From positions 1-64,000 of the forward strand of contig CAZQSU010000001.1 in NCBI GenBank assembly GCA_964595905.1: a DNA stretch of 64,000 bases, in the 5' to 3' direction. This document shows, in pieces, positions 50,611 through 59,577 of this stretch; the stretch's first letter is position 1, and every line of letters begins with the position of its first letter. The notes beneath the pieces were generated by a model that had not been told where the DNA came from, searched no databases, and saw only the letters and a list, made by a program, of their open reading frames with translations. Origin of the DNA: JAFDWI01 sp964595905. GTDB lineage: Bacteria > Actinomycetota > Acidimicrobiia > Acidimicrobiales > Iamiaceae. A program made the position numbers and the translations under genes.

Positions 50611-52410
50611 TCACTTGGTGTAGTACAGGTTGCCCGGTCGGATGATCCCCAGCGAACTGGCCGACGGGGTGGTGAGACCGCTCACGTCGTTGCGGAAGAC
50701 GTTGCCGTACAGGTCGAACAGCAGCGGCACGTAGACGACGTCCTTGGCCACCTGTTCCTGGACCTTGTCGTACAGTTCCTTGCGCTTGTCCTGGTCCGTC
50801 GTGGACCGGGCCTCGTTCAACCACTTGTCGACATCGGGCCGGGAGTACTTCACGAGGTTCGTGGTACCCCCGGTGACGAGCGCGTTGTAGACGCCGTTCG
50901 GATCGGCGATCTGGGGCGAACGGAAGCAGGCCACACCCCAGCTGTTGTCGCTGCCGCTGAGCAGGATGTTGACCAGGACCGCCTGTTCGACCTGCTTCAG
51001 CTTGGCGTTGACGCCGACGGCCTTGGCCTGCTCCTTGAGGATCTGGAAGATGCCGCTCGACTCCGGGGTGTTGATGCACAGGGCGTTGACGTCCGGATTC
51101 ACGCCGGCCGCCCTGACCTTCTTGATCAGGGCGGTCGCCTTGGCGACGTCGGTTCGCGGGAGCTGACCCTTGGGGTCGTACCACGGACTCGACGACGGGA
51201 TGAACCCGTACGCGGGCACCCGGGTGCCCTTGTAGTACTTCTGGTTGATCTCGTTGCGGTTGATCGAGTAGTTGAACGCCTGACGGGACTCCAGCGCCGT
51301 CGGGTCGTCCAGGGAGCGGATCGCCGTTTCCTGCGCGGATTCACCCGGCTTCGCCTCGACACCGAAGGGCGGGTGGGTGAGGTTCAGCACCAGAATGGTC
51401 GAACTCGAGCCTTCCGACGGCTGCACGGTCAGGTTCTCGTCCTTCTTGGCCTGCACGAGGTTGGACGTGTCGGCGGTCTGGATGATCTGCACCCCGTTGG
51501 ATTGCACGGCCTGCAGTCGGGTCACCGAGTCGTCGAGCGGCTTGAAGATGATCTTGTCCAGGTACGGCAACTTGGCGTCGTCGTTGTTGGCGTCGACGCC
51601 GTAGTACTTGTCGTTCTTCACCAGGGTGTAGGAGTCCCCGGACTTGGACTGGTACACGAACGGCCCGGTTCCGATCAGGTGGTCCAGGTCGGGGGTGTTG
51701 GGATCGGGGGCTGCCTCGCGTGCGGAGGATTCGGTGATCCAGCCGAGGCCGCCACCGGTGAGCTTGCCGGGGAAGTCGACCACAGCTTCTTTGAGGGTGT
51801 AGACGACGGTGAGGTCCCCGGTGGCTTCCACGTTCTCGATGTTCTTCGCGTCGGACGCACAGGCGCACTTGCCACCCGAACCGTCCGGTGTCCGAACCCA
51901 GTTCGTGTGGTCGACCACTTCCTTGGCGGTGAGTGGCTTGCCGTTCGAGAACTCGATGCCCGAACGAAGCGTCAGGGTCCAAGTCTTGAGGTCGTCGCTC
52001 GGCACGAGCTTGTCCGCGAGTTGATTGTAGCGGTGGTCGGCGTTGTCGGTGACCGGATTGCCGGCGAACTCGTCGTCCTTCGCGTCGCCGTAGGTCACCA
52101 GCGGGTCGAAGACCGCATAGGCCATCTGCACGTCTGCCGGCTGGATGACGTTCGCGTTCGGGGAGGTGTCGAGGACGGTGCTCTCGAGGCCGAAGGTGAG
52201 CGTGCCGCCTTGGCGTGGCGTGCCTTCGTGCACCGGCTGGTTGACGATGTCCTTCGGGAACAGTCCCGCATCGGCCGCTTCGCCCGTACCATTGCCGGTG
52301 CCTTGTGAGCCTTCCTTGGCCGGGCCGCTCGAGTTGTCGTTGCTACAGGCGCCGACGAGGAGCGTCAGCACGCAGAGCGCAGCAATCCATTTCAACGGTT
52401 TCTTCGACAC
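50611..52410 (-). CDS. Family-5 extracellular solute-binding lipoprotein (copy 1)
   Basis: 599 residues from GTG 52410, chosen over ATG 52425 because AGAAGGAA lies 4-11 bases before it and the N-terminus then matches the paralogues. Signal sequence with lipobox LLVGAC and lipid-modified Cys22, then a Ser/Gly linker and the SBP_bac_5 fold. It binds a peptide, opine or similar solute for an ABC importer. Family segments shared by all four copies: GGTLTFGLES, IQPADVQMAYAVFDPL, NYSINRNEINQKYYKG, AYGFIPSSSPWYDPKGQLPR and the ending SLGIIRPGNLYYTK. No permease or ATPase gene lies beside it. Confidence 0.9.
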   Translation of the reverse strand: MSKKPLKWIAALCVLTLLVGACSNDNSSGPAKEGSQGTGNGTGEAADAGLFPKDIVNQPVHEGTPRQGGTLTFGLESTVLDTSPNANVIQPADVQMAYAVFDPLVTYGDAKDDEFAGNPVTDNADHRYNQLADKLVPSDDLKTWTLTLRSGIEFSNGKPLTAKEVVDHTNWVRTPDGSGGKCACASDAKNIENVEATGDLTVVYTLKEAVVDFPGKLTGGGLGWITESSAREAAPDPNTPDLDHLIGTGPFVYQSKSGDSYTLVKNDKYYGVDANNDDAKLPYLDKIIFKPLDDSVTRLQAVQSNGVQIIQTADTSNLVQAKKDENLTVQPSEGSSSTILVLNLTHPPFGVEAKPGESAQETAIRSLDDPTALESRQAFNYSINRNEINQKYYKGTRVPAYGFIPSSSPWYDPKGQLPRTDVAKATALIKKVRAAGVNPDVNALCINTPESSGIFQILKEQAKAVGVNAKLKQVEQAVLVNILLSGSDNSWGVACFRSPQIADPNGVYNALVTGGTTNLVKYSRPDVDKWLNEARSTTDQDKRKELYDKVQEQVAKDVVYVPLLFDLYGNVFRNDVSGLTTPSASSLGIIRPGNLYYTK

Positions 52411-52448
52411 AGGTTCCTTCTCCATTCGATGGCACAGCTCACCGGAAC

Positions 52449-52454
52449 AGCGTA
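52449..52454 (-). promoter_or_regulatory. Candidate -10 element of solute-binding gene copy 1
   Basis: TACGCT on the minus strand; the leader to GTG 52410 would be about 30 bases and contains the AGAAGGAA ribosome site. Confidence 0.4.
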
Positions 52455-52486
52455 GCCGCGGTGATCGACCGCCCGATTCGCGACGG

Positions 52487-54283
52487 TCACTTGGTCCGAT
52501 ACAGCGTTCCCGGCCGGATGATCCCGAGCGAGCCCGGGGAGGGCGTCGACAGGCCGCTGATGTTCTTTGCGTAGACGTTGCCCCAGTAGTCGAACAGCAG
52601 CGGGATGACGAACTTGTCCTTGGAGACCTGGACCTGGATCTTGTCGTACAGTTCCTTACGCCGGTCGGTGTCGTTGGTCTGGCGCGCTTCGTTCAGCCAC
52701 TTGTCGACGTCGGGTCGGGAGTACTTCACCAGGTTGGTCGGTCCACCGGTGATGAGCCCGCCGTAGATGCCGTCGGGGTCGCTGAGCTGGGCACTGCGGA
52801 AGCACGCGGTGTCCCACGGGATGTCGCCGGTTCCCGACAGCAGTGTCGTGACCAGGATGGCCTGTTCGACCTGACGGAGCTTCGCTTGGATCCCCACGGC
52901 CTGGCCCTGATCCTTGAGGATCTGGAAGATCCCGGACGCCTCCGGCGTGTTGATGCAGAGGGCGTTGATGGTGGGAGCCATGCCCTTGGCCTTCAACTCG
53001 TCGACCAGCTTGGTGGCCTTGGCCTTGTCGTAGCGGGGGAGTTGGCCCTTGGGGTTGTACCACGGACTCGTCGTCGGGAAGAACCCGTACGCGGGGACGC
53101 GTGCGCCCTTGTAGTACTTCTGGTTGATCTCGTTCCGGTTGATCGAGTAGACGAATGCCTCGCGCGCCTTGACCGCGTCAGGGTCGTCCAGTGAACGGAT
53201 GGCCGTGTCCTGTGCGGACTCGCCGGGTTCGGGCTCGACCCCGAACGGAGGATGGGTCAGGTTGGTCACCAGGATCGTGGAACTCGAACCCTGGGCGGGC
53301 TGCACCTTCAGGTCGGCGTCCTTCTTCGCACCCACGAGGTTGGACGTGTCCGCGGTTCCCATGATCTGCACCGAGCCCGACTGCACCGCCTGGAGACGGG
53401 TCACCGAGTCGGCCAGGGGCGTGAAGGTGACCTCGTCGAGGTAGGGGAGCTTTGCGTCGTCGTTGTCCGGGTCGGTGCCGTAGTAGTTCGGGTTCGCGAC
53501 GAGCGTGTAGGAGTCGCCGTCGTGCGATTCGTACTCGAACGGGCCGGCGCCGACGAGCTTGTCGATGTCGGGCTTGTGCACGTCGCCCCGGGCCGACGAC
53601 TCGGTGATCCAGCCGAGCCCGCTGCCGGTGAGCTGGGACGGAAAGGCCACGACGGGCTCTTTCAGGGTGTACTTCACGGTGAGGTCGCCTTCGGCGGTCA
53701 CCGAGGCGATGTTCTTCGCGTTGGTCGCGCACGCGCACTCGGGTGAGTTCATGACCCATTGCGTGTGGTCGACGACCTCGGTGGCGGTGAGCGGTTTGCC
53801 GTTGGAGAACTTCACGCCTTTGCGCAGCGTGAGGGTCCAGTGCTGCAGATCGTCGTTGTCCGACACCATCTTGTCGGCGAGCTGGTTGTAATGGTGATCG
53901 GTGTTGTCGGTGACGGGCTGACCCTTGAACTCGTCGTCGTCGGGATCGCCATAGGTCAACAGCGGGTCGAACACGGCGTAGGCCATCTGGACGTCGGCGG
54001 GTTGGATGACGTTCTGGTTCGGCGAGACGTCGAGGATGTCGCTCTCGACCCCCCAGGTGATCGCGCCGCCCTCGGACGGGGTGCCGTCGTGGACCGGCTG
54101 GTTGACGATGTCGGCGGGGAACAGGCCCGAGGACTGCTCGCTCGGTGTCGCCGTCCCACCGGTGTTCGTCGACGATGGTCGACTGCTCGTGTCGTTGTTG
54201 CTGCACGCTCCGGCGAGGAGCGCCAGCGCGCACACACCGGCGCCGAAGCGCAGCCACCTACGGCTCACCGTCGATCGAGTCAC
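52487..54283 (-). CDS. Family-5 extracellular solute-binding lipoprotein (copy 2)
   Basis: 598 residues from GTG 54283 with AAGGGGA upstream; an in-frame ATG at 54313 would add ten residues ahead of the signal peptide. Lipobox LLAGAC with Cys27. The mature part has the same blocks as its neighbours (VIQPADVQMAYAVFDPLLTYG, NRNEINQKYYKGARVPAYGF, SLGIIRPGTLYRTK). Compared with copies 1 and 3, residues around the ligand-binding cleft differ, so a different solute is plausible. A separate promoter with a hairpin leader (see 54304-54346) precedes it. Confidence 0.9.
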   Translation of the reverse strand: MTRSTVSRRWLRFGAGVCALALLAGACSNNDTSSRPSSTNTGGTATPSEQSSGLFPADIVNQPVHDGTPSEGGAITWGVESDILDVSPNQNVIQPADVQMAYAVFDPLLTYGDPDDDEFKGQPVTDNTDHHYNQLADKMVSDNDDLQHWTLTLRKGVKFSNGKPLTATEVVDHTQWVMNSPECACATNAKNIASVTAEGDLTVKYTLKEPVVAFPSQLTGSGLGWITESSARGDVHKPDIDKLVGAGPFEYESHDGDSYTLVANPNYYGTDPDNDDAKLPYLDEVTFTPLADSVTRLQAVQSGSVQIMGTADTSNLVGAKKDADLKVQPAQGSSSTILVTNLTHPPFGVEPEPGESAQDTAIRSLDDPDAVKAREAFVYSINRNEINQKYYKGARVPAYGFFPTTSPWYNPKGQLPRYDKAKATKLVDELKAKGMAPTINALCINTPEASGIFQILKDQGQAVGIQAKLRQVEQAILVTTLLSGTGDIPWDTACFRSAQLSDPDGIYGGLITGGPTNLVKYSRPDVDKWLNEARQTNDTDRRKELYDKIQVQVSKDKFVIPLLFDYWGNVYAKNISGLSTPSPGSLGIIRPGTLYRTK

Positions 54284-54303
54284 GTGATCCCCTTGGATGT
54301 CGG

Positions 54304-54331
54304 CCGGACCCACCCCCAGTGACGGGTCCGG
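54304..54331 (-). promoter_or_regulatory. Leader hairpin upstream of solute-binding gene copy 2
   Basis: CCGGACCC (54304-54311) and GGGTCCGG (54324-54331) form a perfect 8-bp stem with a 12-base loop, located in the expected 5' leader between the -10 box and the GTG. It could affect RNA stability or translation; there is no T run. Confidence 0.5.
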
Positions 54332-54340
54332 AATCTCGCC

Positions 54341-54346
54341 ATCCTA
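54341..54346 (-). promoter_or_regulatory. -10 element of solute-binding gene copy 2
   Basis: TAGGAT on the minus strand. The transcript would start near 54333, giving a leader of about 50 bases that includes the hairpin. Confidence 0.5.
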
Positions 54347-54396
54347 ACCCATTCCGATGGCGGCGGTGTGACACGCGGCACCGAAGCCGCGGCCGG

Positions 54397-56196
54397 TCAG
54401 CCCCTGAGGTACAGCTCGCCCGGTGCGATGATGCCCAGCGAGCTGAACGACGGCGTCGACAGACCGCTGACCTTCTCGGAGAACACGTTGCCCCAGTAGT
54501 CGAACAACAGCGGGATGACGACCACGTCGCGGTTGAACTGCTCCTGGATCTTGTCGTACAGCTTCTTGCGCTCGGCGACGTCCGCGGTCCGGCGGGCCTC
54601 GTTCAACCACTTGTCGACATCGGGGCGCGAGTACTTCACCAGGTTGGTCGGCCCGCCGGTGATGATGCTGCCGTAGACGCCGTCGGGGTCGGCGAGCTGC
54701 GGCGAGCGGAAGCACGAACGGTCCCACGACAGGTTCGTGCCGCCGCCGAGCAGCGTGCTGACCAGGATGGCCTGTTCGACCGGTTGGAACTCGCCGGTGA
54801 TGCCCACGGCCTTGCTCTGTTCGGACATGATCTGGTTGACCCCGGACGCTTCGGGGGTGTTGATGCAGATGCTGTGGACGTTCATCTTCACCCCGGCCGC
54901 CTCGACCTTCTTCACCAGGGCCCTGGCCTTGGCCTGGTCGAAGCGGGGGAGTTGGCTCTTGGCGTCGAACCAGGGGCTGTTCGAGGGGAAGAACCCGTAG
55001 GAGGGCACCCGGGTGCCCTTGTAGTACTTCTGGTTGATCTCGTTGCGGTTGATCGAGTAGTTGAGCGCCTGGCGAGCGGCCAGCGCGGTCGGGTCGTCGA
55101 GCGAACGGATCGCGGTCTGTTGCGCGGTCTCGCCCGGCCTGGGCTCCACGCCGAAGGGCGGATGGGTGAGGTTCATCACCAGGATCGTCGAGCTCGACCC
55201 TTCCGCGGGCTGCACCCGCAGGTCCGGGTCGGCCTTCGCGCCGACCAGGTTCGAGGTGTCCGCGGTGCCCATGATCTGGACCGAACCGGACTGCACCGCC
55301 TGCAGTCGGGTCACCGAGTCGGCGAGCGGCTGGAACACGATCTTGTCGAGATAGGGGAGTTTCGCGTCGTGGTTCCGTCGGTCGACCCCGAAGTAGTGCG
55401 GGTTCGCCGTCACGGTGTAGGTGTCACCCGAGTGGGAGGCGTACTGGAACGGGCCCGCGCCGATCAGGTGGGCGATGTCCGGGCTCGCGGGGTCCGGTGC
55501 GGCCTCACGCGCGGACGACTCGCTGATCCAGCCCAGTCCGGTGCCCACGAGTTTCGTCGGCCAGTCGACGATCGGATCCTTCAGGGTGTAGTTCACTGTC
55601 AGATCGCCCTCGGTGGTCACCGAGGCGATCTCCTTCGCATTCTGGGCGCAGGAGCACTGGGGGGAATCCATCGCCCACTTGGTGGCGTCGACGACCTGCT
55701 GCGCGGTCACGGGCTTGCCGTTGGAGAACTTCACGCCCTTGCGCAGGGTGAGCGTCCAGTGGACGAGGTCGTCGTTCTCGGAGGTGAGACGGTCGGCGAG
55801 CTGGTTGTAGGCGTGATCGGTGTTGTCGGTCACCGCCATGCCCTCGAACTCGCCATGGTCACCCCAGGTGACGAGGGGCGCGAACACGGCGCTCGCCATC
55901 TGGACATCGGCGGGTTGGATGGGACTCTGGTTCGGCGACACGTCGAGCACGTCGCTCTCCAGTCCCCAGGTGATCGTGCCGCCGCGCTTGGGCGTACCGT
56001 CGTGCACCGCCTTGTTGACGGTGTCGGCGGGGAAGATGCCGGCCGTTTCGGGGTTGTTCGGCGTCGCCGCCCCCGGCTGGGGCGCCGCCGAACCGCCGGA
56101 GGAGTTGTCGTTGCTGCAGGCGCCGGCGAGCAGCGCGAGCGCGCACACCGCGGCGATCCAGCGCAGCGCTCGGTGGTTCTTCGATGTCGATCTCAC
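54397..56196 (-). CDS. Family-5 extracellular solute-binding lipoprotein (copy 3)
   Basis: 599 residues from GTG 56196, which has AAGGGGGAA 4-12 bases upstream. Signal peptide with lipobox LLAGAC and Cys27; an Asn/Ser-rich linker; then SBP_bac_5. Shared segments: SPIQPADVQMASAVFAPLVT, NYSINRNEINQKYYKGTRVP and SSLGIIAPGELYLRG. Its start is only 19 bases from the stop of copy 4, so the two are probably one transcript. It is closest in appearance to copies 1 and 2. Confidence 0.9.
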   Translation of the reverse strand: MRSTSKNHRALRWIAAVCALALLAGACSNDNSSGGSAAPQPGAATPNNPETAGIFPADTVNKAVHDGTPKRGGTITWGLESDVLDVSPNQSPIQPADVQMASAVFAPLVTWGDHGEFEGMAVTDNTDHAYNQLADRLTSENDDLVHWTLTLRKGVKFSNGKPVTAQQVVDATKWAMDSPQCSCAQNAKEIASVTTEGDLTVNYTLKDPIVDWPTKLVGTGLGWISESSAREAAPDPASPDIAHLIGAGPFQYASHSGDTYTVTANPHYFGVDRRNHDAKLPYLDKIVFQPLADSVTRLQAVQSGSVQIMGTADTSNLVGAKADPDLRVQPAEGSSSTILVMNLTHPPFGVEPRPGETAQQTAIRSLDDPTALAARQALNYSINRNEINQKYYKGTRVPSYGFFPSNSPWFDAKSQLPRFDQAKARALVKKVEAAGVKMNVHSICINTPEASGVNQIMSEQSKAVGITGEFQPVEQAILVSTLLGGGTNLSWDRSCFRSPQLADPDGVYGSIITGGPTNLVKYSRPDVDKWLNEARRTADVAERKKLYDKIQEQFNRDVVVIPLLFDYWGNVFSEKVSGLSTPSFSSLGIIAPGELYLRG

Positions 56197-56215
56197 GGTT
56201 CCCCCTTGGAAACGG

Positions 56216-57982
56216 TCAGTCCTCGGTGTAGTAGAGGTTCCCCGGGCGGATGATACCGAGTGACGTGGGCGACGGCGTCGTGAGCCCGCTCACGTTCTTG
56301 CGGTACACGTTGCCGTCGTAGTCGAACAGCAGCGGCACGTACACGACGTCGCGGGAGACCTGCTGCTGGACGATGCCGTACAACTTCTTCCGCGCGGCCT
56401 CGTCGGAGGTCCGCCGACCCTGGTCGAGTGCGGCGTCGACCTCGTCGCGGGAGTACTTCACGAAGTTGGTCGGCCCACCCGAGTGCAATGCGTTGTAGAG
56501 GCCGTTCGGGTCGGCGACCTGCGGGGCCCGGAAGCACGCCATGTTCCAGGGGATGTCGTCCGCCCCGGCCAGCAGGTTCTGGACGAGCACGGCCTGTTCG
56601 ACCTGCTTGAGTGTGGCGGAGAACCCGGCTGCCTGCACCTGTTGCTGCACGAGCTGGAAGATCGAGGTGGCCTGCGGGTTGCTCACACACAGCGCGGTGA
56701 GGGCGGTCGCGACACCGGCATTCGACACCTTCGCGACGAGCTTCTTCGCCTTGGTCAGGTCAAAGCGGGGGAGTTGCCCCTTCGGGTCGTAGAACGGCGA
56801 CCCCGGTGGGAGGAACCCGTACGCGGGGTTCCGGGTACCGCTGAACTCCTTCTGGTTGATCTCGTTGCGGTTGATCGAGTAGTTGAACGCCTGCCGGGCG
56901 GCCAGGGCGGTCGGGTCGTCCAGACTCCGCTTGGCCGTGGCCTGGGCGTCCTCGCCCTCGTTGGCGGTCACCCCGAAGGGGGGTCGGGTGAGGTTCAGGC
57001 CGATGATCGTCGAGCTGGAGCCCTGGGCCGGTTGGACTCGCAGCTTCGGGTCCTTCTTCGCCTGGACGAGGTTCGAGGTGTCCGCGGTCTGCATGATCTG
57101 CACCGAATCGGACTGCAGCGCCTGCAGACGCGTGGTCGAATCCGACAGGGGCTGGAAGATGACCTTGTCGAGATACGGGAGCTTGGCGTCGCCGTTCGCG
57201 TGGTCGACCCCGTAGTAGTGGGTGTTGCGCACCACGGTGTAGTTGTCGCCGGTGTGGGACTGGTACTTGAAGGGCCCGGCGCCCACGAGGTTGTCGATGG
57301 TGGGTTTGCCGGGGTCCGGGGCGGCGTTGCGGGCACCGGATTCGCTGATCCAACCCAGGCCGCTGCGGTCGAGCTTGGAGGGCCAGTCCACGACGGGCTC
57401 GGAAAGGGTGTACACGACGGTGTCGGCACCCTTGGCGGTGATGCTCGAGATGAGCTTGGCGCTCTCACTGCAGTCGCAGGTGCCCGAGTCCTTCACCCAG
57501 TTGGTGCTGTCGACGACCTGCTGGGCGGTGAGCGGGACGCCGTTCGAGAACTTCACACCCTTGCGCAGGGTGAGCGTCCAGGTCTTCAGGTCGGCCGAAT
57601 GGGTGAGCTCGTCGGCGAGCTGGTTCGCCTCATGGTCGGTGTTGTCGGTGATCGGCAGGCCTTTGTCGTCGAAGCTGATGAGCGCGTCGAACACCGCAGT
57701 CGCCATCTGGACGTCGGCGGGCTGCACGACGTTCTGGTTGGGTGACACGTTCAGCACGTCACTCTCGAGCCCGTAGGTCAACGTGCCGCCGCGTACGGGC
57801 GTGCCCTCGTGGACGGCCTTGTTCACCGATTCGGCCGGAAACAGGTTGCCCGGCTGCTGCGCCTGATCCGAACCGCCCGTCCTCCCGTCGGTCGACCCGG
57901 AACCGTTGCCGTTGCCGCATGCTGCGACGCCGACGGTGAGCACGGCCGCCAGGGCCGCGGTACGAAAGATGTGTTTCCCCAT
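56216..57982 (-). CDS. Family-5 extracellular solute-binding lipoprotein (copy 4)
   Basis: 588 residues from ATG 57982. Lipobox VGVAAC with Cys22, then Gly/Ser/Asn-rich linker and SBP_bac_5. It has the shared blocks NVVQPADVQMATAVFDALIS, NYSINRNEINQKEFSGTRNP and SLGIIRPGNLYYTED; KEFSG instead of KYYKG and other changes make it the most divergent copy. A TACGCT box lies 8 bases before the ATG in an AT-richer stretch. It is first in the direction of transcription, so its promoter may drive copies 4 and 3. Confidence 0.9.
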   Translation of the reverse strand: MGKHIFRTAALAAVLTVGVAACGNGNGSGSTDGRTGGSDQAQQPGNLFPAESVNKAVHEGTPVRGGTLTYGLESDVLNVSPNQNVVQPADVQMATAVFDALISFDDKGLPITDNTDHEANQLADELTHSADLKTWTLTLRKGVKFSNGVPLTAQQVVDSTNWVKDSGTCDCSESAKLISSITAKGADTVVYTLSEPVVDWPSKLDRSGLGWISESGARNAAPDPGKPTIDNLVGAGPFKYQSHTGDNYTVVRNTHYYGVDHANGDAKLPYLDKVIFQPLSDSTTRLQALQSDSVQIMQTADTSNLVQAKKDPKLRVQPAQGSSSTIIGLNLTRPPFGVTANEGEDAQATAKRSLDDPTALAARQAFNYSINRNEINQKEFSGTRNPAYGFLPPGSPFYDPKGQLPRFDLTKAKKLVAKVSNAGVATALTALCVSNPQATSIFQLVQQQVQAAGFSATLKQVEQAVLVQNLLAGADDIPWNMACFRAPQVADPNGLYNALHSGGPTNFVKYSRDEVDAALDQGRRTSDEAARKKLYGIVQQQVSRDVVYVPLLFDYDGNVYRKNVSGLTTPSPTSLGIIRPGNLYYTED

Positions 57983-57990
57983 GGACGCCG

Positions 57991-57996
57991 AGCGTA
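57991..57996 (-). promoter_or_regulatory. -10 element of solute-binding gene copy 4
   Basis: TACGCT on the minus strand, 8 bases before the ATG at 57982; leaderless geometry within the unusually A/T-rich stretch 57993-58035. Confidence 0.45.
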
Positions 57997-58071
57997 CTCA
58001 AAAAGCGAAACTTGTGCGAGTATCGAACGCAAATGTCCGCGGAGCGTGCTGCTGAGGCCACGGTGCGTGAC

Positions 58072-58089
58072 TCGGGCGGGGCCGCCCGA
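58072..58089. other. GC-rich inverted repeat between genes
   Basis: TCGGGCGG and CCGCCCGA (58072-58079 and 58082-58089) are exact inverted copies separated by two bases. It lies in the 181-base gap between the unknown gene ending at 58164 and solute-binding copy 4. It may end transcription, but no T run follows on either strand. Confidence 0.4.
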
Positions 58090-58163
58090 CCTCGCCTGCG
58101 ACGGCGGCCATGTCGCAGAGAACGCCGATAAGAGCCGTTCTGTAAAGTAGAAAGCGGGATGCC

Positions 58164-59468
58164 TCAGCGAAGCGTGTCGAGCAGGGTCTGCGCCTCTCGC
58201 AGGCGCAGGGCCACCTCATCGGACAGTGCGCTCCCGGCCCGGCCGTGGGCGGCACGCAGACGCTCGAGCGTGGCGACCTCCTCGATCGTCAACCCCTGGG
58301 AGTCGAACAGGCCGGCGAGCAGGACGAAGAAGTCCTCGACGACCTCACCGCCCTGGTCCACCCGGGCGTCGACCTGATCCATCGCCGCGAGCAACGTGCC
58401 CTCGGCACTCTCGAGATGCCCGGCCGCGATCAGGGCGATCGCCTCCTCGCAGCGGGCCTCGATCCGCGCACGGTCGACGAGTGGCTCGATCGGCATCTGG
58501 AGCGGTTGGCGTCGCACTCGCGCCCAGGCATCGTCGAGGGCATCGGAGAACGACCGACCGAACAACGGCGCCGTCGGGGGCGCCACCGACTCGACCTCGG
58601 CCGCGCGGCGACTCCCTCCGGTCACGAAATCGTCGTCGATCAGGTCGGCTTCGGTGTCGCGCCCGGTGGCCCGCAGCGCCTGGCCCCGGACCGTGCGGGC
58701 CAGCCGTTCGATCGGCCCGGCGACCGGGCGTCCCTCCAACACGGCGTTCAGTTCGGCCAGGCCTGCGGTCGGGTCTCCTTCGGCGACCCGGGCCCGGGCA
58801 TCGAGGATCCTGAGCACCATGCCGCAGTCGTCGTCCACGGGGCGGTTCTCGGCCAGGGCGTGCGCGGTCGTGAAGTCGCCGTCGGCGATCCGAAGCGCCG
58901 TCCGGGCGGCGGCGACGGCCGCGCCGGGGGCGAGCGTTCCGAGCACCTGGTCGGCCCGGGCCGGATCGCCGCCGTCGCGCAGCAACTCGCCGGCCAGCAA
59001 CCCCAGCGCCGTGTGACCCAGTGGCACCGCGGCGCCCACGTCGCCGTCGAGGCGGACCAGCACGTGCAGCCCCGGAAGGTACCGCCTGAGAAAGCGGAGA
59101 TCGCCCGGATCGTTCGGTCCCTGGGCGATCCAGGCGAGAAACCGCAGCGACCGGTCGGGGTGGTCCCTCACCAGGCGGAGCGCGGCGATGACCGCGGCGG
59201 CCACGCGGTGCTCCCCCGGTTCCGAAGCCCGCTCCAGGATCGTCCGACCGTCGTCGTTGCGGGCCGCCTCGAGCAGCGACCGCTCACCGCGGGACGACAA
59301 CGGAACCGCCTTGACCTGACGCAGCATCCACTCCGGCGAGCGCAGCTCACCGCTGACCACCACGAGCGCCCGCCACAGCGAGTCGACGGGCCAGAACGCC
59401 TCGCCGCCCGTGGGCGCGACGATGAGCGTTCGGTGTGACGCGTCGGCTCCACGATTCGCTGTCGGCAT
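58164..59468 (-). CDS. Unknown protein, helical-repeat composition
   Basis: 434 residues from ATG 59468, with GGGAG 5-9 bases upstream. No signal peptide or membrane helix. The sequence is Ala/Leu/Arg-rich and mostly helical with repeated ALA..AL.. patterns (GDPARADQVLGTLAPGAAVAAARTALRIADGDF, then ARARVAEGDPTAGLAEL) like TPR-type repeats, though no canonical TPR consensus is clear. The N-terminus contains a short beta-like segment (HRTLIVAPTGGEAFWPVD). It lies upstream of the solute-binding lipoproteins on the same strand and divergent from the SnoaL-like gene. I do not recognise a family. Confidence 0.7.
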   Translation of the reverse strand: MPTANRGADASHRTLIVAPTGGEAFWPVDSLWRALVVVSGELRSPEWMLRQVKAVPLSSRGERSLLEAARNDDGRTILERASEPGEHRVAAAVIAALRLVRDHPDRSLRFLAWIAQGPNDPGDLRFLRRYLPGLHVLVRLDGDVGAAVPLGHTALGLLAGELLRDGGDPARADQVLGTLAPGAAVAAARTALRIADGDFTTAHALAENRPVDDDCGMVLRILDARARVAEGDPTAGLAELNAVLEGRPVAGPIERLARTVRGQALRATGRDTEADLIDDDFVTGGSRRAAEVESVAPPTAPLFGRSFSDALDDAWARVRRQPLQMPIEPLVDRARIEARCEEAIALIAAGHLESAEGTLLAAMDQVDARVDQGGEVVEDFFVLLAGLFDSQGLTIEEVATLERLRAAHGRAGSALSDEVALRLREAQTLLDTLR

Positions 59469-59564
59469 GGCACTCCCGGGTGGTTCCGTTCAGTCTGCCA
59501 CCTGACCCGAGGGCAGGTGGGCACGGGCCCCCTCGGTGCGGCAAACGGCTCCCCGGCCCGGCAC

Positions 59565-59570
59565 TAGCCT
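59565..59570 (+). promoter_or_regulatory. -10 element of the SnoaL-like gene
   Basis: TAGCCT, 7 bases before the ATG at 59578; it excludes the in-frame ATG at 59536. Confidence 0.5.
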
Positions 59571-59577
59571 GTGGGAG

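Noticed and set aside
54145..56253. 702-codon open frame on the plus strand
   Set aside because: It is antisense to solute-binding copies 2 and 3; high GC leaves few stops, and no family motif is visible.
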